A stretch of 64,000 nucleotides of DNA, from positions 35,163,145 through 35,227,144 of the forward strand of contig JAULJL010000001.1 in the NCBI GenBank assembly GCA_030761205.1. The letters are read 5' to 3'. Shown here one piece after another: positions 9,946-23,049 of the stretch; the stretch's first letter is position 1, and every line of letters begins with the position of its first letter. Source of the stretch: Fremontodendron californicum (Eukaryota; Streptophyta; Magnoliopsida; Malvales; Malvaceae). The position numbers and the translations under genes are program-made. The notes under the pieces are model-generated. The model saw nothing but the letters and a program-made list of their open reading frames with translations, did not search any database and was not told the origin of the DNA.

Positions 9946-12656
9946 ATTAAAGTCGCTGCAGGTTTAATATTGATTCAGTTCATTATGCTCCTGTCCTGGT
10001 CATGGGCCATAGTTTTGGCTTACTTGCTTTGTACATTAACCGCCATCTCATTGGACTTCTTGTTTTGGTATTTTATCATCTGCTTACTAATTTATTTTAC
10101 TCCCACATGGTCATAAACCATCAGCCATAAGGTCAGAAAGTAGATGTATTCAGTTTTGCTATTGTACTGTGCGTGGGAGCTTGCTAGCTAGTGACAGCGA
10201 AGGTATTTCCTAAAATTGAAGAAAGTTGGTGAGCAATTGGCTGTTAAAATATTTGGAAGTTCAGACTTCTGAATTTTTTTATTCTTGGCACTGCAGATGA
10301 TAGCATGATCTGGGATCTATTATTGAATTTAGATTCCTTTTTTCTACTATATGTTATTACTGCACCATGCAGTCCATGGAAGCTATTGTATTTCTAATGT
10401 TTATGGATTTTGTTCGTTCAATTTCGAGAATGATACAAAGACGGCTTCCCTGTCATTTAGATACTTGATAGCTTTCGCAATAAAATCTCTTGAGTTCCAT
10501 TTTTCCGCATGCAATGGATCCACATCAATTAGAAAATGAACAATGTATATAAAAAATCATCAACTGTAATAAGAGATCATTGAATCCGTTAATGTTATAA
10601 AAGAAACTCCAAAATATAGATGTTTAGAGCATATCTTCAGGAAATGAGAACGTCCATTCCCCATACATTATCTGAAGTTTTAAGTGTCTGCTATTGGAAT
10701 ACAGAAGTTATAGGGTTTCTGACAAAATGAAAGAGAGAAACCTTCATTGCATGACAATGAAAAGGGCATGAATTGGGATTTTGGTTCCACTAAAAGCTTG
10801 TTGTTTTCCATGGGATTTTGGTTCCAGGGTTGTTAACCTGCACTGCCTACTGTTAGGGATTCAACTAACAACTGAGCTGAAGAAACCGTGAGAGCAAGAA
10901 ACTCTCCTAGCTAGACTTGATTTCTCAAGAAGCAGCTAGCCCGCGAGCATTTCAACATTGGGTTATCCTATAAATTAAATTCAGTTACCCCCCATCCATC
11001 CCAAATGCTTGAAAAGCTTCTTTCATGTTTCATCCTTCGGTGAATATTCATTACTTCATTGAAGTTCAACGCTCACATCAGTCAAATTATAATGCTGACT
11101 GACCTCTGGCTCTTCTCAAATTGACATGGATCCCATCTGTTCAATGCCTTGTATATATTGATTCCAAAATGGATTCACATCCAATTTCTTTTAATTGGGT
11201 GATTAAAAGTAAAAACTCTAAGGCTTGTTTGGGAGGGTGAAAAATAAAATTAAAAAATGGAAAATTGCCTGGTAGGGTGTCTGCAATTTTAATTGGGTGA
11301 TTAAAAGTAAAAACTCTATGGGATGTGTGAGAATTTTCACATTTTTTATTAATTTATCCATTTCAATAGGCTTTTTCTTTATAATAATTCAGAGGAAAAA
11401 AATTTTCAAACTTGAATTGGGGTGTGACCATTATTGGGATAATAATACCTCAACCACATGATAAAGTTTAATTTATCCAATCTGATGGCAACTATAATAA
11501 ATCAAGAAGGTAAAACAAATCCTCACACATTGACATTGAAGTGCTAATAAAGCATAAGCCATAGTGTCTAGAAAAAGATTCAATTCGGACTCTTAAGGAC
11601 AATGATATATGCATTTATCGTGGAGTCAAATATTTAATTAAAGTAGTTTTCATTATTAGTTAATAATATAATTATTTAATGAAAATAATAACCCAATTAG
11701 TACTCGGAAGCATTTGACTTTGTGGAAATTTTAGACGATGTGGACCATTTCGATGTCATCTTTTGGCCATAGTTTTATCATTTCTTCTCCATATTTCTTA
11801 GATACTACTTCAAGAAAGCTTAGTAAATTGCATAATTAAGCAAAAAATTGGGGGGATAGAATTAGAAGTTCCAAATTAAAAGTCAATTAGAGTCCCTCTC
11901 TGCCATTTATGAATGCACTTAATTACATTCATAATTTCATATATATAGTTTTCTTGGAGTCTCGAAGCAATAAAGGAGTTAAGTGGAATGCAGTTTTCAA
12001 TTTTTCATACAGGTATTTTTCCTCATCTTAAAACTCTTCTCACATTCCATGTTTCTCATTGAATAAATTAAATGAAATTAACAAAACAAAAATGAAAAAG
12101 ACAACCAGAACATCTTGCAAATATAAAATCTTTCTGTCTCTCTCTCTTATATATATTAGTAGTAAATCTTAAAATTATATCTTAGTTTAAAATAAATCAA
12201 AACTGATACACCTGGCCTAGATAATGTGATATCCATGCTTCACTAAAATTGTCTAGACTATGAAAGATCTAGGTTAGGAACAACTGTAGGTTTTATATGT
12301 ATATATTTTTTTTGCAAATTTATGAACAAAATTAATTTGTATGTTCCACCAACATGCAAGACTTGAAAAAAAATGAGGTTGTTATTAGAAATTTAATATT
12401 TGGTAGTTGGGTTTGTTTTTATATGAAGTCCGTTAGCTGTTGACTCCCACCTTCTTCCACTTTGCAATAAGGTGAAAGTGACAAACAGATATGTAAGGTT
12501 AGGGCTACCAAACAGATAATGAAAAGGAAATTAGAAACATGACGAATATCCAACCCAATTGTTAACTGTCAAGACACTTACCTAAAAAAATGTAATTAAG
12601 CAAATGTGACTTGAGGGAGGGATTACTAGTGAAGCCAAATTGTTCTATCTCTACCA
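9946..12656. other. Intergenic sequence downstream of unit A homology
   Basis: I found no convincing gene. One direct repeat of about 30 bp (AATTGGGTGATTAAAAG core) lies at 11195-11222 and 11293-11320, flanking a 70-bp segment. Homology to unit B is not visible here. Confidence 0.5.
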
Positions 12657-12842
12657 ACATGTGGTTGGTTGGAGTAGTTAATGGCTCCAACCTCCTCCTA
12701 GATGAGAATTAAGATTCGAATCCTGAGAGTCTTCAATGTTGGAAGGGCTTTATCATTACACTCCCGGTCCGACAGAGATTAGTTATCCATCAACCATAAA
12801 ATGAGTGTGAGGGACACCCTGGGTTTACAAAAAAAAAAAAAA
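12657..12842 (+). mobile_element. tRNA-derived SINE with long target duplication
   Basis: The unit is about 186 bp. It begins ACATGTGGTTGG, has an A-box-like TGGAGTAGTTAATGG and a B-box AGATTCGAATCC, and ends in a poly(A) of about 17. It is flanked by a perfect 20-bp duplication (AAATTGTTCTATCTCTACCA) at 12637-12656 and 12843-12862. The duplication and tail show retroposition by a LINE machinery. Confidence 0.88.
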
Positions 12843-12883
12843 AAATTGTTCTATCTCTACCATTCAAATAGAAAATAAGAATT

Positions 12884-13012
12884 CAAAACTTAATTCAGTT
12901 GGTCCATGTAATCACTTTTATGAATTGACATCCAGCAAGTATAGAATTCAAATCCTAATGTCTACACTTTTTTTTTTATTTTTTTATTTCAAGCTGCAAC
13001 CTCTTTTAAACC
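12884..13012 (+). mobile_element. Second SINE-like unit
   Basis: The order is ACTTAATTCAGTTGGTCCAT (A-box-like), CATCCAGCA, GAATTCAAATCC (B-box-like), GCAACCTCTTTT, CCAAAAATAAA. The same order of blocks occurs in the copy at 25620-26967, which a hAT element splits. I could not fix the target duplication. Confidence 0.5.
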
Positions 13013-13377
13013 AAAAATAAAAAAGGCTAACTAATGGAGTGAAAAACAAGCGGTTGACAAGCTTTTGAAGTGTATAGAAAAGGTATCAAACTTGACATCA
13101 AAGTTATGGATATATACTCTATATATACATGAAGTTTTAAATTTTTTTTGTTGAAATAACAATTAAATTAAAAATTAAAACTTACAATAGAGATAAAACT
13201 AGACAAATAAATTGTGTCATATAAATATTTAAACAATTTAAACAAGTTTTCATATTTAAAGTGGATGTTTTCAATTAAAAACAGAGACAAAATTTCCGCC
13301 AATTCATCAACTTTTGATTGTGCATGAATATTATTTTGAGTTATTTTTGTATATATAATATTATTTATTATTGGGTG

Positions 13378-14400
13378 AGTTTTAATTAATTGGTTTTGTC
13401 AATTTTTAATTAATTATCATTTCAATTAACATTATGTAATTTTTGCAATCTCTACTTTATATAATGTGATTGATTAAATTTGTGTCACGAGTCATGTGAC
13501 ACCAACTCAATTAAAAAAATATAATATATTAAATAATATAACAAGGATATTGATTTTTTTTAGAATTTTTTATATAATTTTATTTTGAAATATTTATCAA
13601 CTTTTTCCTAAAAAAGCTACTCATTTAAAAAAAAACTATCGTCCATACATACATAATTTTTTTTAAAAATATTTTTCATATAATATTTTTCTTTCACGTG
13701 TATATATCTAGTATAGTATAAAACATGATTAATCAATTATTTAGATCTAACAAATTTTCTGAAAATTAACTTAAGGCTGTGGACGTTTCTTGTCTAGATT
13801 CATTTCTAATCTAGACGTGAACACGTCCTCCTCAAGCTCAAGTTTTAAATCGTAAGAAAATGACAAAAAGCATCCCTAAAAAAAGCAAAATGTCGAATAA
13901 TTCTGCAATAAGAGTGATGTGAATGTGATTTAATAAAGTTGAGACTTTTAATTTTTTACATCATATATATATATATATATATATAATATAACAAGGTTTT
14001 GTGTAAACTATGTTGACATGAACGTTTACTTAAATACTTTATAATTTTGACACGTAGAATATTATATAAAAATAAACAATTTTAAAAATTAAAAAAATAT
14101 ATTAATTTAAAATTTTAAAAATTACAAACCCATATCAACAAAAATATCTTTTTTTAAATTCAAATATCTTAAATATAATTTTAATCCTTACAAATTAATT
14201 TTTTAATAATCCTTTAATATATTTTTTTTAAAATTTAAAAGAATATCTTAACCTACACTTACTAAAGATACATTAAATTCAAAATTCATACTAACTTAAC
14301 AAGTTAAGAGTTATATACCTTTTAAATTTTAAAAAAAAAACTAATTTTACAATATTTATGCATTAAATTGTAAGATGCTATCTTTGTTTCTTTTTACAAT
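13378..14400. repeat. Segment homologous to 60661-62090
   Basis: Long colinear identity includes TCAATTAACATTATGT, CTATCGTCCATACATACATA, GGCTGTGGACGTTTC and ATGACAAAAAGCAT. The distal copy carries a 693-bp hAT MITE; the empty site here is at about 13496. This copy has an AT-repeat/low-complexity block at 13960-14340 that the distal copy lacks. It is probably the far part of unit A. Confidence 0.8.
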
Positions 14401-15378
14401 ATTTGAGAACGAGTCTATTCAAGTAGTATCTTTTACATATATTTCAACGGACTAAGCAGACCGGTATATTAATGGCTAAAATACTAGAGGAGTCTCTTAA
14501 CTTTTTCACTTTTCATAAGTTTTTATTTTTTTATTATATTTAAATAAATATTTAATTTGTAATTTTAATTTAAATAAACTCGTATTTCAAATGAAATATT
14601 GATTTATATTAAAATCAATGCCATCTATATTTTTTTTTCCACATAGAAGCTGATATGGTCTTATGACGTAACCCAAAATTGAAAAGAAAAAAAAAAAAAA
14701 AAACATATTTCTTGAAAATTCTAATTTTTTTTTCACTTGTTTCATACAAGATTTTACATCATCGTAAAAACCCAATTGGTGTTAACTTTAATAAAAATCA
14801 AAATTTCATTTTAAATAATAATCTATTGGTTAAAAGATAAATTTGTCCCTATACTTTTATTGATATTTGCCATTATACTTTTGATTTGGTGAATTTTAAT
14901 TGTCTTTATTTATGGGTATCCAAAAGAAAAATTGCATGAAAATTTAGAAGCAAAATTAAATGCACAGAAAAAACAATTTTTGGTGGACCTTTAAGAAAAA
15001 TAATAATTTCCATGAGCATTACTATGATGATCACATCTTGGGCTCATGGTTGTTAATAATCTCATTGTCTCCAATTTAAGAATTTTGTTTTGTTTTCCTT
15101 TTGGGTTTTTTTTTTAATCTTTTTTTTCATTGGTGAAGCATCAAATGCATGCACCAATTTTCTTGTTTTCCAAATGTGGATTGGAGAGCCTTATTTCTCG
15201 GTCAATTGTTTGTTTAGAAAATTCCCTTGCAAGTTGGTAAACATGAAAATTGATAATTTTTTTTTTTTTTTTGAATGTTTCAAGCAATTCTGTTTTTAGA
15301 AGATTTACTTGTAAACATATATGCATACTGCTAGAAAATGAAACAGAAAGTATGTTAATTTGTCATTTCTATTTTATT
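14401..15378. other. AT-rich intergenic sequence
   Basis: I recognise no gene. Several poly(T)/poly(A) runs are present, at 14632-14702 and 15255-15272. Confidence 0.5.
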
Positions 15379-16007
15379 ATCAATTATCATGAGATATTTG
15401 CTTTCTAGGGAAAGTTGGTAAAGACAGCCAAACCAAGGCAGCTTTAAACTCTATTGGCAACTGAGATTTTCTTCCAAAAAGTAGAGGAATACTGCTAATT
15501 GTTTGTGCCAATTTCTGCAGCTTCAACAGCAGTCTCATCTACCAACTTCAAACAACTTTCTGGCATGTTGCATAAAAGGCTTGGTTCCCTTTTGCAATTA
15601 AAATGTACAAAAAATGAAACCCCGTTTTGGTTATGCAAGAATATTAAACAGAGTCATGAATTATACTTTTTCTCGTTTTACTTTTTGATTTCACTCGAAA
15701 AATTCTCCAACACAAAGTACGTAGGTGTTAATGCTTTGTTTGTTTTGCTTTGAATATTTTGGAGGTAATAAATTTTCCTTTCCCTTACACCCAAGGTTAT
15801 TTATATAAATTTTTAATTTGGTTTATGAAGTTAAAAAAATGTCACATATTTTATTTTGTTAAAATTTTTTAAATATATCTTCAAAATATGTATTATATTT
15901 TTAATCTCGTTTATAAAATTTAAAAATTCTAATAACCATGATCATTTTCTCCGTTCTTTTCTCACATTAATTTATTGTTATCGATATGTACGTAGGCACT
16001 AAAAGAA

Positions 16008-17755
16008 ACTTTTTTTTTTCCTCAAACAAAGAAAATTTATTAATAAACCAAAGGGAAGAAAGATAGCAGCTAGACTAGCAAAGACAAAGAACTGAAAAAC
16101 AACTCTGTTACACAGAAAAACAGAACTTCTCAAGAGAAGACACAGCTCCTCAAAAGTAACCTATTAAAAAGTACATGTCATGAAAACGGACAAAACACTC
16201 ATAACTTCATCGAAGGTCATGAAAGGATAACCTTGAAAATATAGCAAAATCATTCCCTCTTTTCCATCAAGACATCACACAGCTTTTCTTGAAACCTAGG
16301 ACCCCAACAACTTCACCATTATTACCCAGTTCCTCAAGGCCAACCGCCTGAATATCAAAGGATCTCAACAGCAAAGAGGTCCAGAACTAGTAACCACACC
16401 CACTTCAGTCAAAACAGGGCAGACATCATAGAAGCACCGGTTGCAGGACAGGACAGTGCAATTCGACCAACGACAAACATAGCTCCATCATACCAAGAAA
16501 GACCCCTCAACTAAATTCAAGACAATTATAAACAAAATCAATGCCCAACTCAAACCACCTCATTAAACTTCACACTAAACATCGCTACATATGACCATCT
16601 TCAAAAATGTTAACAACCCTGTAATCGAAAAGAACAGCTCCTAATAAATCAGAATGATCATCAATTCTGATTCTAGACAAGCTCCATCAGAATCATTACT
16701 AATTCCAAGAAATCCAACACGCTCGATCAGGGGCTGACAATAAGACCAGCTTAACAAAGTCATAACCACAATGCTTACAAAAAAACCACCCATAATATCT
16801 TCTAGGTAACACTCACCAGATTAATAACAACTATCTTATCAATGAAACTTTTAAGAGAAACCTCATCACCTCATTACTTGAGAAGCTCCAAGACATTTCG
16901 AATAAAATAAGGTTAAGACTAACAAATCCAGGAACCATAAAAGCCTCAGAATCCCAAAAATCATTTTAAATTCTTCTCTTCGAGATGGAACCTCCAAAGA
17001 GAAACTTACAATCCAGAGAATGTGTGGTCTCTCGTAGTGCACATCATTAAAACTTAAAATGCATACCTCTTAATAACACTTGGGAGGTTCAACTCAACTC
17101 CATAGAACACCACCTCAACCTCATGACCCCTTTTACCTCTCTCAGGTCCATCAACAGTGGGGTTTAGAACAAACCCAGTTCAAGAATTGAAAGAAGAGAA
17201 CTCATCCCACCCACATAAGGAAAACCTCCAAAAAGTTTCAACCAAAGACATATCATACTTTGATATAACAGATACAGATTATCATCCTGTCCAAACCTCT
17301 TTACCCATAAAAACAACTAGCCAACCAAATAACTAAACTAATGCACCAAAAGCCACAAGTATACTTTACTACAGAGTGCCATCAAAAGGAACTTTTGATA
17401 TAAAAAACAGCCCAACAAATGTCTGCTCAAAATCAGCTAATTAATTGCTTTTATGAAGTAATATTCGCTCCATCAAAACAAATTACCAATATCTTAAGAA
17501 TCAACTTTAAAATAAACCTCCCATCTTTCGAAACACCCTCACAGTAACCACATAACCACAAGCCTCATAACCACAATATCCATCACCTCAGCAGCAAAAA
17601 TAAACGAAACAAGATAGATAGCATACCAGTACTTATTAGGAAGGCGTATATCCCTAGCCCTCAAATCCATCCACTCATCCAAAATCACCTCGTCTTCGCA
17701 TGTAGCAGATAGACCAATTATTTTCAAACTTCCCATGTCGTTTTTCTTTCCTCAC
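16008..17755 (-). mobile_element. 1.7-kb insertion of unknown type in unit B, poly(T) at one end
   Basis: The sequence is absent from the matching place in unit A (about 6140). It starts with a poly(T) tract. Read on the minus strand, the end is GTTTATTAATAAATTTTCTT, then TTTGTTTGAGG and poly(A), which resembles the 3' end of plant LINEs or other retroposed RNA. Its interior has no long open frame. The best minus-strand frame (17736-17539) matches nothing I know. It is possibly a decayed, truncated LINE or retroposed transcript. The target duplication is not clear. Confidence 0.45.
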
Positions 17756-18651
17756 ACCGAATCACTGAAAGAGCCAGTAACAAATGAAAATTTAACCCTA
17801 AATTAAATAGATTACCAAGGAATTCGATATAATTAAGTATTAAGATGAATTCGATATAATTAAGTATTAACTAATTGATTGATGGTAACATCCATGACCA
17901 AATCCATGACTGGAAGAGAGAAAAGTTAAGAGGTGCTGTTTTTTTTTTTTTGGTTTCCTTTTATAACGCATTTTTCTCTCCCCAGTTGCATGAAATTGAA
18001 AAAGCCCATGCTAATTCAGAATTCAATTCCTCTGTCCCCATTTCCCTGCACCGCGTCCGTTTTGTTTTTTTTCTCTTCGTACTTGTTCATTTATAATGTT
18101 TGATTCGATTTTTTATCTAATAAAAAAATCGATTTCGTTTGAAAAAAAAACACGGATACAAAAACGATGCAAATAAAAGATATGACATTGAAGAATTCAC
18201 CTATTCGATCATCGGTAAAATGCCAATAGATCGAATTTGTATTACGTAACCCCCGTTAAACAGTTGAAAGCAAACGAGAAAAAAAAGTGACATAAAAAAA
18301 TGGACCACGGCTCGTTACGAGAGAGAAAGTACTAATAGGGACAAGAAAATGAGGGTAGAAGATTTCTATTTGCTAATTCATGCAAAGAAAAATTAATTGG
18401 ATTAGGAAAAGACCACATCAGTTCACGCTCCAAGCCAAAGAACAAATAACAAAATAATTTTTAAAGAAAGGAAAAAAAAACGTGGACCAAAGAGGAATGA
18501 ATTTATTTATATTATGGATCAACCATGCATTTGCAAAAAGATTGAAAAATACGTCCATATATATACGATTAAAGCAGAAGGAAAGAGAAATACGAATACG
18601 TGGACCACTGAATAATACAAATTGTCAAATACATGAAAACGATGAACCCTC

Positions 18652-19161
18652 TGTTGTGCGGAAGCGAATTGATATTACTAAAACCGATTTAAACACACTG
18701 AAAAAATACCGATATTTTACGTGGTTCGGCAACTGTGCCTACGTCCACGGGAGGAGGAGCTTGAAGCTTTGTATTAATGGAGTTTAGAGTACAAACATAT
18801 ACAGAATTCAAGGTGCTACACAAGCACTGAACTCACAACTCAACACAATACCGAATTACTCTATAAACACAGAGTATTTGCTTCAACAATTTAGCTCTAA
18901 CACATACTCAACTCTACTCAACTCTACTCATCTCTACATGGCTATTTATAGCCATAATATCAAGGTGTGAACACTAAGCAAGTGGCAGCCACCATAGCCA
19001 CCTTCCACCACCTATCTTGGTGTGAACACTTTGCAAGTGGTAGCCACCATAGCCACCATCCATTTGCAAGTGGTAGCTTCCATTATTGGTGGTGCAAGTG
19101 GTAGCTCCATTATTGGTGCTAAGCCACCAAATGTGACTTTGAGCCATACCATATTCCAACA
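18652..19161 (-). repeat. 3' LTR of copia copy 2
   Basis: The LTR is 510 bp and adjoins the polypurine tract, read on the minus strand as AAGGTGGAGAT. Confidence 0.95.
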
Positions 19162-19299
19162 ATCTCCACCTTGGCGAGAATCCACAGAGAGAATTCACAG
19201 ATCAGAGCTTCCTCCTTTCTCCTTCAAATGTACACACCATTACTCACATATCAGGGCACCTACTGCATTGGCATGATTCATCAATGCACTGAGCCTGAG

Positions 19300-20611
19300 T
19301 CAATTTTTCTGTCTACTTCCCAAGAATTTTCTTAGCTTCTCCAAGATCATCTCGAACTCTGAGCTCAGTTGAGCCTTCAGCCTGTCGATCTCCACCTTGC
19401 CTTTTTCAGCAGATAGACAAATGATCCATCTTGAAGTTTCCGGAAATAAACACAGTGATCAAATTGACTGTGTGTGTACTTTTCATCCTGTCTTGAAACA
19501 GTCCAACCGTTTGTACAGCTGTCACGGGATTGTTTCAGACCATACAGTGATCGGTTCAACTTGCTTTTGTAATCTTTGCGACCGGGGACTCCAGAACCAT
19601 CTGGTTGAGTCATACAAATTTCCTCCTCTACGGAACCATGGAGGAATGCAGTTTTTACATCAAGTTGAACTATCTCTAGGTTATACAGTGCTACTAAAGC
19701 CAATAAGATCCGAATAGATGCATGCTTAACAACAGGTGAAAATACCTCATTGTAGTCTATTCCTTCTTTTTGAGCCTAACCTTTGGCTACCAATCTGGCT
19801 TTGTATCTGATGCTGTCTTTGCCGGTAGCACCCTCCTTTTTGGCAAAGACCCATTTGCACTCAATTGATCTTTTGAGTGTTGGAAGTGGAACCAACTTCC
19901 AAGTCTGATCGCCTCCTTCCACTGGGCATGCTCAGGGCTGTTTACAGCTTCTTTGTAATTGATCAGAACATCATCATCAATTACTGGAAGGGCGTATGCC
20001 ACCACGTCTGTGTATCGAGCAGGTTTCCGAATATGTCTATTCGGTCTACTGGTGACAACTGATTCAAGTTGCTGAAAGATTTCCGGTGATGACTCCTCCA
20101 CTTCAGTTAAGGTGTCATCAGATTCTGGTTCAAATTCATCTGAATTTTGACCAGCATCTTCTGATTCAAACTCCACCTGCTTTAGAGAATCTTGGTTCAC
20201 ATTCTCTGGAGTTGACAGTTTCAGCATTACAGATTCGTCAAAGGCAACATCTCGGCTTACGATGACTCTCTTTGACTCAGGGTTCCACAATCGGACTGCT
20301 TTTACTCCTTCACTAAAGCCCATGAAGACAGCTTTCTTGGCTCTAGGATCCAGTTTTGCATCCGTAACTTCGAAGCCGATCATATTCAATGGCAGAATAT
20401 CCGGACTACACCTCTATGGTAGTCTTCCCATCAATTGCGGTGGAGGTTAGTCTGTTGATAATGTGGGAGGCGAACAATAAAGCCTCCGCCCAAAATGCTT
20501 TGCTCAAGCTCGACTGGGATAACATGCAGCGAACTTTATCAACCAAAGTTCGGTTCATCCTTTCTGCAACTCCATTCTGCTGGGGAGTGCTAGGAACATT
20601 GAAGTGTCTGA
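19300..20611 (-). pseudogene. Deleted copia pol remnant, copy 2
   Basis: The parts are the same as in copy 1: distal integrase with KLDPRAKKAVFMGF, the reverse-transcriptase start with LDVKTAFLHG and a readable SLYGLKQS, then FVYLL joined straight to the post-YVDD segment. The open pieces are 20389-19787 (200 residues) and 19703-19377 (108 residues). The catalytic YVDD, RNase H and most of the integrase core are absent. The shared junctions show that the deletions predate both insertions. Confidence 0.85.
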
Positions 20612-21907
20612 TTATCCCATCATTCTGTGAGAGGCTGCTGCTCTGCCTGTCACGGTTTCTCTGTCAAGGAGATACAGATTTCCCTTCATATAACCCTTCA
20701 TTGCTAAGAATGCTCCACGTACAACTCTCAGGACTCCATTCTGAATGGTCACCTTGTAACCATTTGAGTCTAAGACCCCCAGTGATATGAGGTTCTTCTT
20801 GAGATCAGGGACATACCTTACGTCTGTAAGTTGTCTGATTGTACCGTCATGCATTTTCAGTCGGATCGTTCCGATGCCTCTAGTGTGACAAGTATTGTCA
20901 TTGCCCATATGGACAATCCCTCCATCAAACTCCTTGAAGTTTGAGAACCACTTCCGGTTCGGACACATGTGGTAGGAACATCCGGAATCCAGAATCCATT
21001 GATCTGAAGAGTGTGTTGTTGTGGAAATCGTAAATGCAGAGTCTTCCTCTCCCTCAGATTCTTGAGCTACACTCACAATCGACCTCTCCATGTTGGGACA
21101 GTTATTCCTCCAATGCCCTTTCTCATGGCAAAAGGCACACTCGTCCCTCGAGAGTCGTGTTCTCGATGATCCCCTCCTTGAGCGGGATTTACCTCGCTTG
21201 TTTTCTCCGGCTCCTTGGTTGCTCGTCCTGCCTCTGTACACAGTTAAAGCTTCTGGTGTAGTATTCTGGTGATCATGCTGATCCTTTTTCCGATACTCAT
21301 TATTCACCAGAGCATTACAAACATTAACATATTCTATATCATTTTTACCATACAACAGTGTAGTGGTTAAATGATCATAGCTATCAGGCAAAGAATTTAA
21401 CAGAGTAAGAGCCTTATCTTCATCAGAGATATTTGCATCTAGATTTTCAAGATCAGCGAGGATTTTGTTAAAACTTACTAGATGCTCCTGCATGGTGATA
21501 CCTTGCATATACTGGAAGCGGAACAGCTTCTTCTTCAGATAGAGTCTGTTCTCCATGCTTTTTGTCATGTACTTGTCCTCAAGTTGTTTCCAGAGAGTTT
21601 TTGCATTATTCTCTCTCATGACAAAGTACTTCTGGTCCTTGGCTAGGCATAACCGGATTGTGCCACAAGCCTGACGGTTGACAAATTTCCAGTCATCTTC
21701 CGAAATATCTCTGGGTCTGTCTTCCAGAGCGATATATGAACCCTCTCGGAATAACAGATCCTGAACTTCGCACTGCCACATGCCAAAGTTGGTGGTGCCA
21801 TCAAATTTCTCCACCTCGAACTTTGCAGTGGTCATCGAGTTCTTTCTGATATAAGAACTTGATCGTGCGCTGCTGGTTGTTTCATGTGTCTCTAATGATT
21901 CTGCCAT
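20612..21907 (-). CDS. Copia Gag-protease, intact, 431 residues
   Basis: The ATG at 21907 (MAESLETHETTSS) lies just after the leader and starts an uninterrupted frame. Residues about 25-225 are a UBN2-type Gag region. A CCHC knuckle CAFCHEKGHWRNNCPN binds RNA at about 263-278. The aspartic protease motif WILDSGCSYH follows at about 310. The C-terminus enters the GAG-pre-integrase segment (GNLYLLDRE) and ends abruptly at the shared deletion (HRMMG then stop). It could still make particles and process them, while integrase and reverse transcriptase would have to come from elsewhere. In copy 1 the same frame has a stop codon at residue 45. Confidence 0.9.
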   Translation of the reverse strand: MAESLETHETTSSARSSSYIRKNSMTTAKFEVEKFDGTTNFGMWQCEVQDLLFREGSYIALEDRPRDISEDDWKFVNRQACGTIRLCLAKDQKYFVMRENNAKTLWKQLEDKYMTKSMENRLYLKKKLFRFQYMQGITMQEHLVSFNKILADLENLDANISDEDKALTLLNSLPDSYDHLTTTLLYGKNDIEYVNVCNALVNNEYRKKDQHDHQNTTPEALTVYRGRTSNQGAGENKRGKSRSRRGSSRTRLSRDECAFCHEKGHWRNNCPNMERSIVSVAQESEGEEDSAFTISTTTHSSDQWILDSGCSYHMCPNRKWFSNFKEFDGGIVHMGNDNTCHTRGIGTIRLKMHDGTIRQLTDVRYVPDLKKNLISLGVLDSNGYKVTIQNGVLRVVRGAFLAMKGYMKGNLYLLDRETVTGRAAASHRMMG

Positions 21908-22159
21908 GGTAATAAAACAAAATTACCAACAAAGTGTTTTTCCGGTACCTGTATGGAAAAACGGATGCCGCGGTTGAGTCCGGAATAGTCGAAATAGCCA
22001 GGAACGGGTCCAACTGTGTAAATTTTGGACACACGGTGAATATTCTGCGAATATTCTGCTACAAGTGGCTCGAAATGGACTCGGTTTAGCTCAACCGGCT
22101 CGGAAAAGTCTCGGAATAGTGTTCTGAAACGGCTCAAAAAATAACCCGAAAAAGTTGGT

Positions 22160-22400
22160 CGGAGCTGCGGCGGAGCGTGGGGCGCGTGCGGCGGCGCGTG
22201 GGCGCGTGAAGGCTGCTGGCTCACCGGCGCGTGGGGCGCGTGGGGCGCGTGAGGCCCACTCGTCTTCAACCTCTGGCTGGCGCGTGCAGCGCGTGGGGCG
22301 CGTGGGTTTCACGCGTCTTCAACCTCCAGAGGCGCGTGCGGCGCGTGGGCGCGTGAGCTCCTCTTCTGGCGGCGCGTGCGGCGGCTTCTGGCGCTCCGGT
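22160..22400 (-). repeat. GC-rich GGCGCGTG repeat in copia copy 2 leader
   Basis: This is the reverse-complement counterpart of 895-1165 (CACGCGCC-type units), shorter and rearranged relative to copy 1. It shows fast turnover of the array. Confidence 0.75.
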
Positions 22401-22515
22401 TGATTCTGCTGCACTCCTCTCGACGACCTCTTCAACCTGGTATTTTCAAAACACAAATTGGAGCACTTTTGAAAAACGGACAGAATCGAACAAATTCGGT
22501 TTTACGTAAAAATTG

Positions 22516-22527
22516 GCTCTGATACCA
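22516..22527 (-). other. Primer-binding site, copia copy 2
   Basis: It reads TGGTATCAGAGC on the minus strand, three bases inside the 5' LTR. Confidence 0.9.
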
Positions 22528-22530
22528 ATT

Positions 22531-23049
22531 TGTTGTGCGGAAGCGAATTGATATTACTAAAACCGATTTAAACACACTGAAAAAACACCGATATTTTACG
22601 TGGTTCGGCAACTGTGCCTACGTCCACGGGAGGAGGAGCTTGAAGCTTTGTATTAATGGAGTTTAGAGTACAAACATATACAGAATTCAAGGTGCTACAC
22701 AAGCACTGAACTCACAACTCAACACAATACCGAATTACTCTATAAACACAGAGTATTTGCTTCAACAATTTAGCTCTAACACATACTCAACTCTACTCAA
22801 CTCTACTCATCTCTACATGGCTATTTATAGCCATAATATCAAGGTGTGAACACTAAGCAAGTGGCAGCCACCATAGCCACCTTCCACCACCTATCTTGGT
22901 GTGAACACTTTGCAAGTGGTAGCCACCATAGCCACCATCCATTTGCAAGTGGTAGCTTCCATTATTGGTGGTGCAAGTGGTGCAAGTGGTAGCTCCATTA
23001 TTGGTGCTAAGCCACCAAATGTGACTTTGAGCCATACCATATTCCAACA
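22531..23049 (-). repeat. 5' LTR of copia copy 2
   Basis: The LTR is 519 bp, with a duplicated TGCAAGTGG at about 22973-22990 compared with the 3' LTR. Confidence 0.95.

Larger units (their letters stand above)
18652..23049 (-). mobile_element. Ty1/copia-type LTR retrotransposon, non-autonomous, copy 2
   Basis: This is the same family as 246-4684, inverted relative to it. The LTRs are 18652-19161 (510 bp) and 22531-23049 (519 bp). The perfect target duplication CCCTC is at 18647-18651 and 23050-23054. The LTRs differ by one substitution and one extra 9-bp TGCAAGTGG unit, so this copy is very young. The primer site is at 22516-22527. Gag-protease is open over its full length, but the pol deletions match copy 1. 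Unit A carries the empty site near 7815. Confidence 0.95.
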
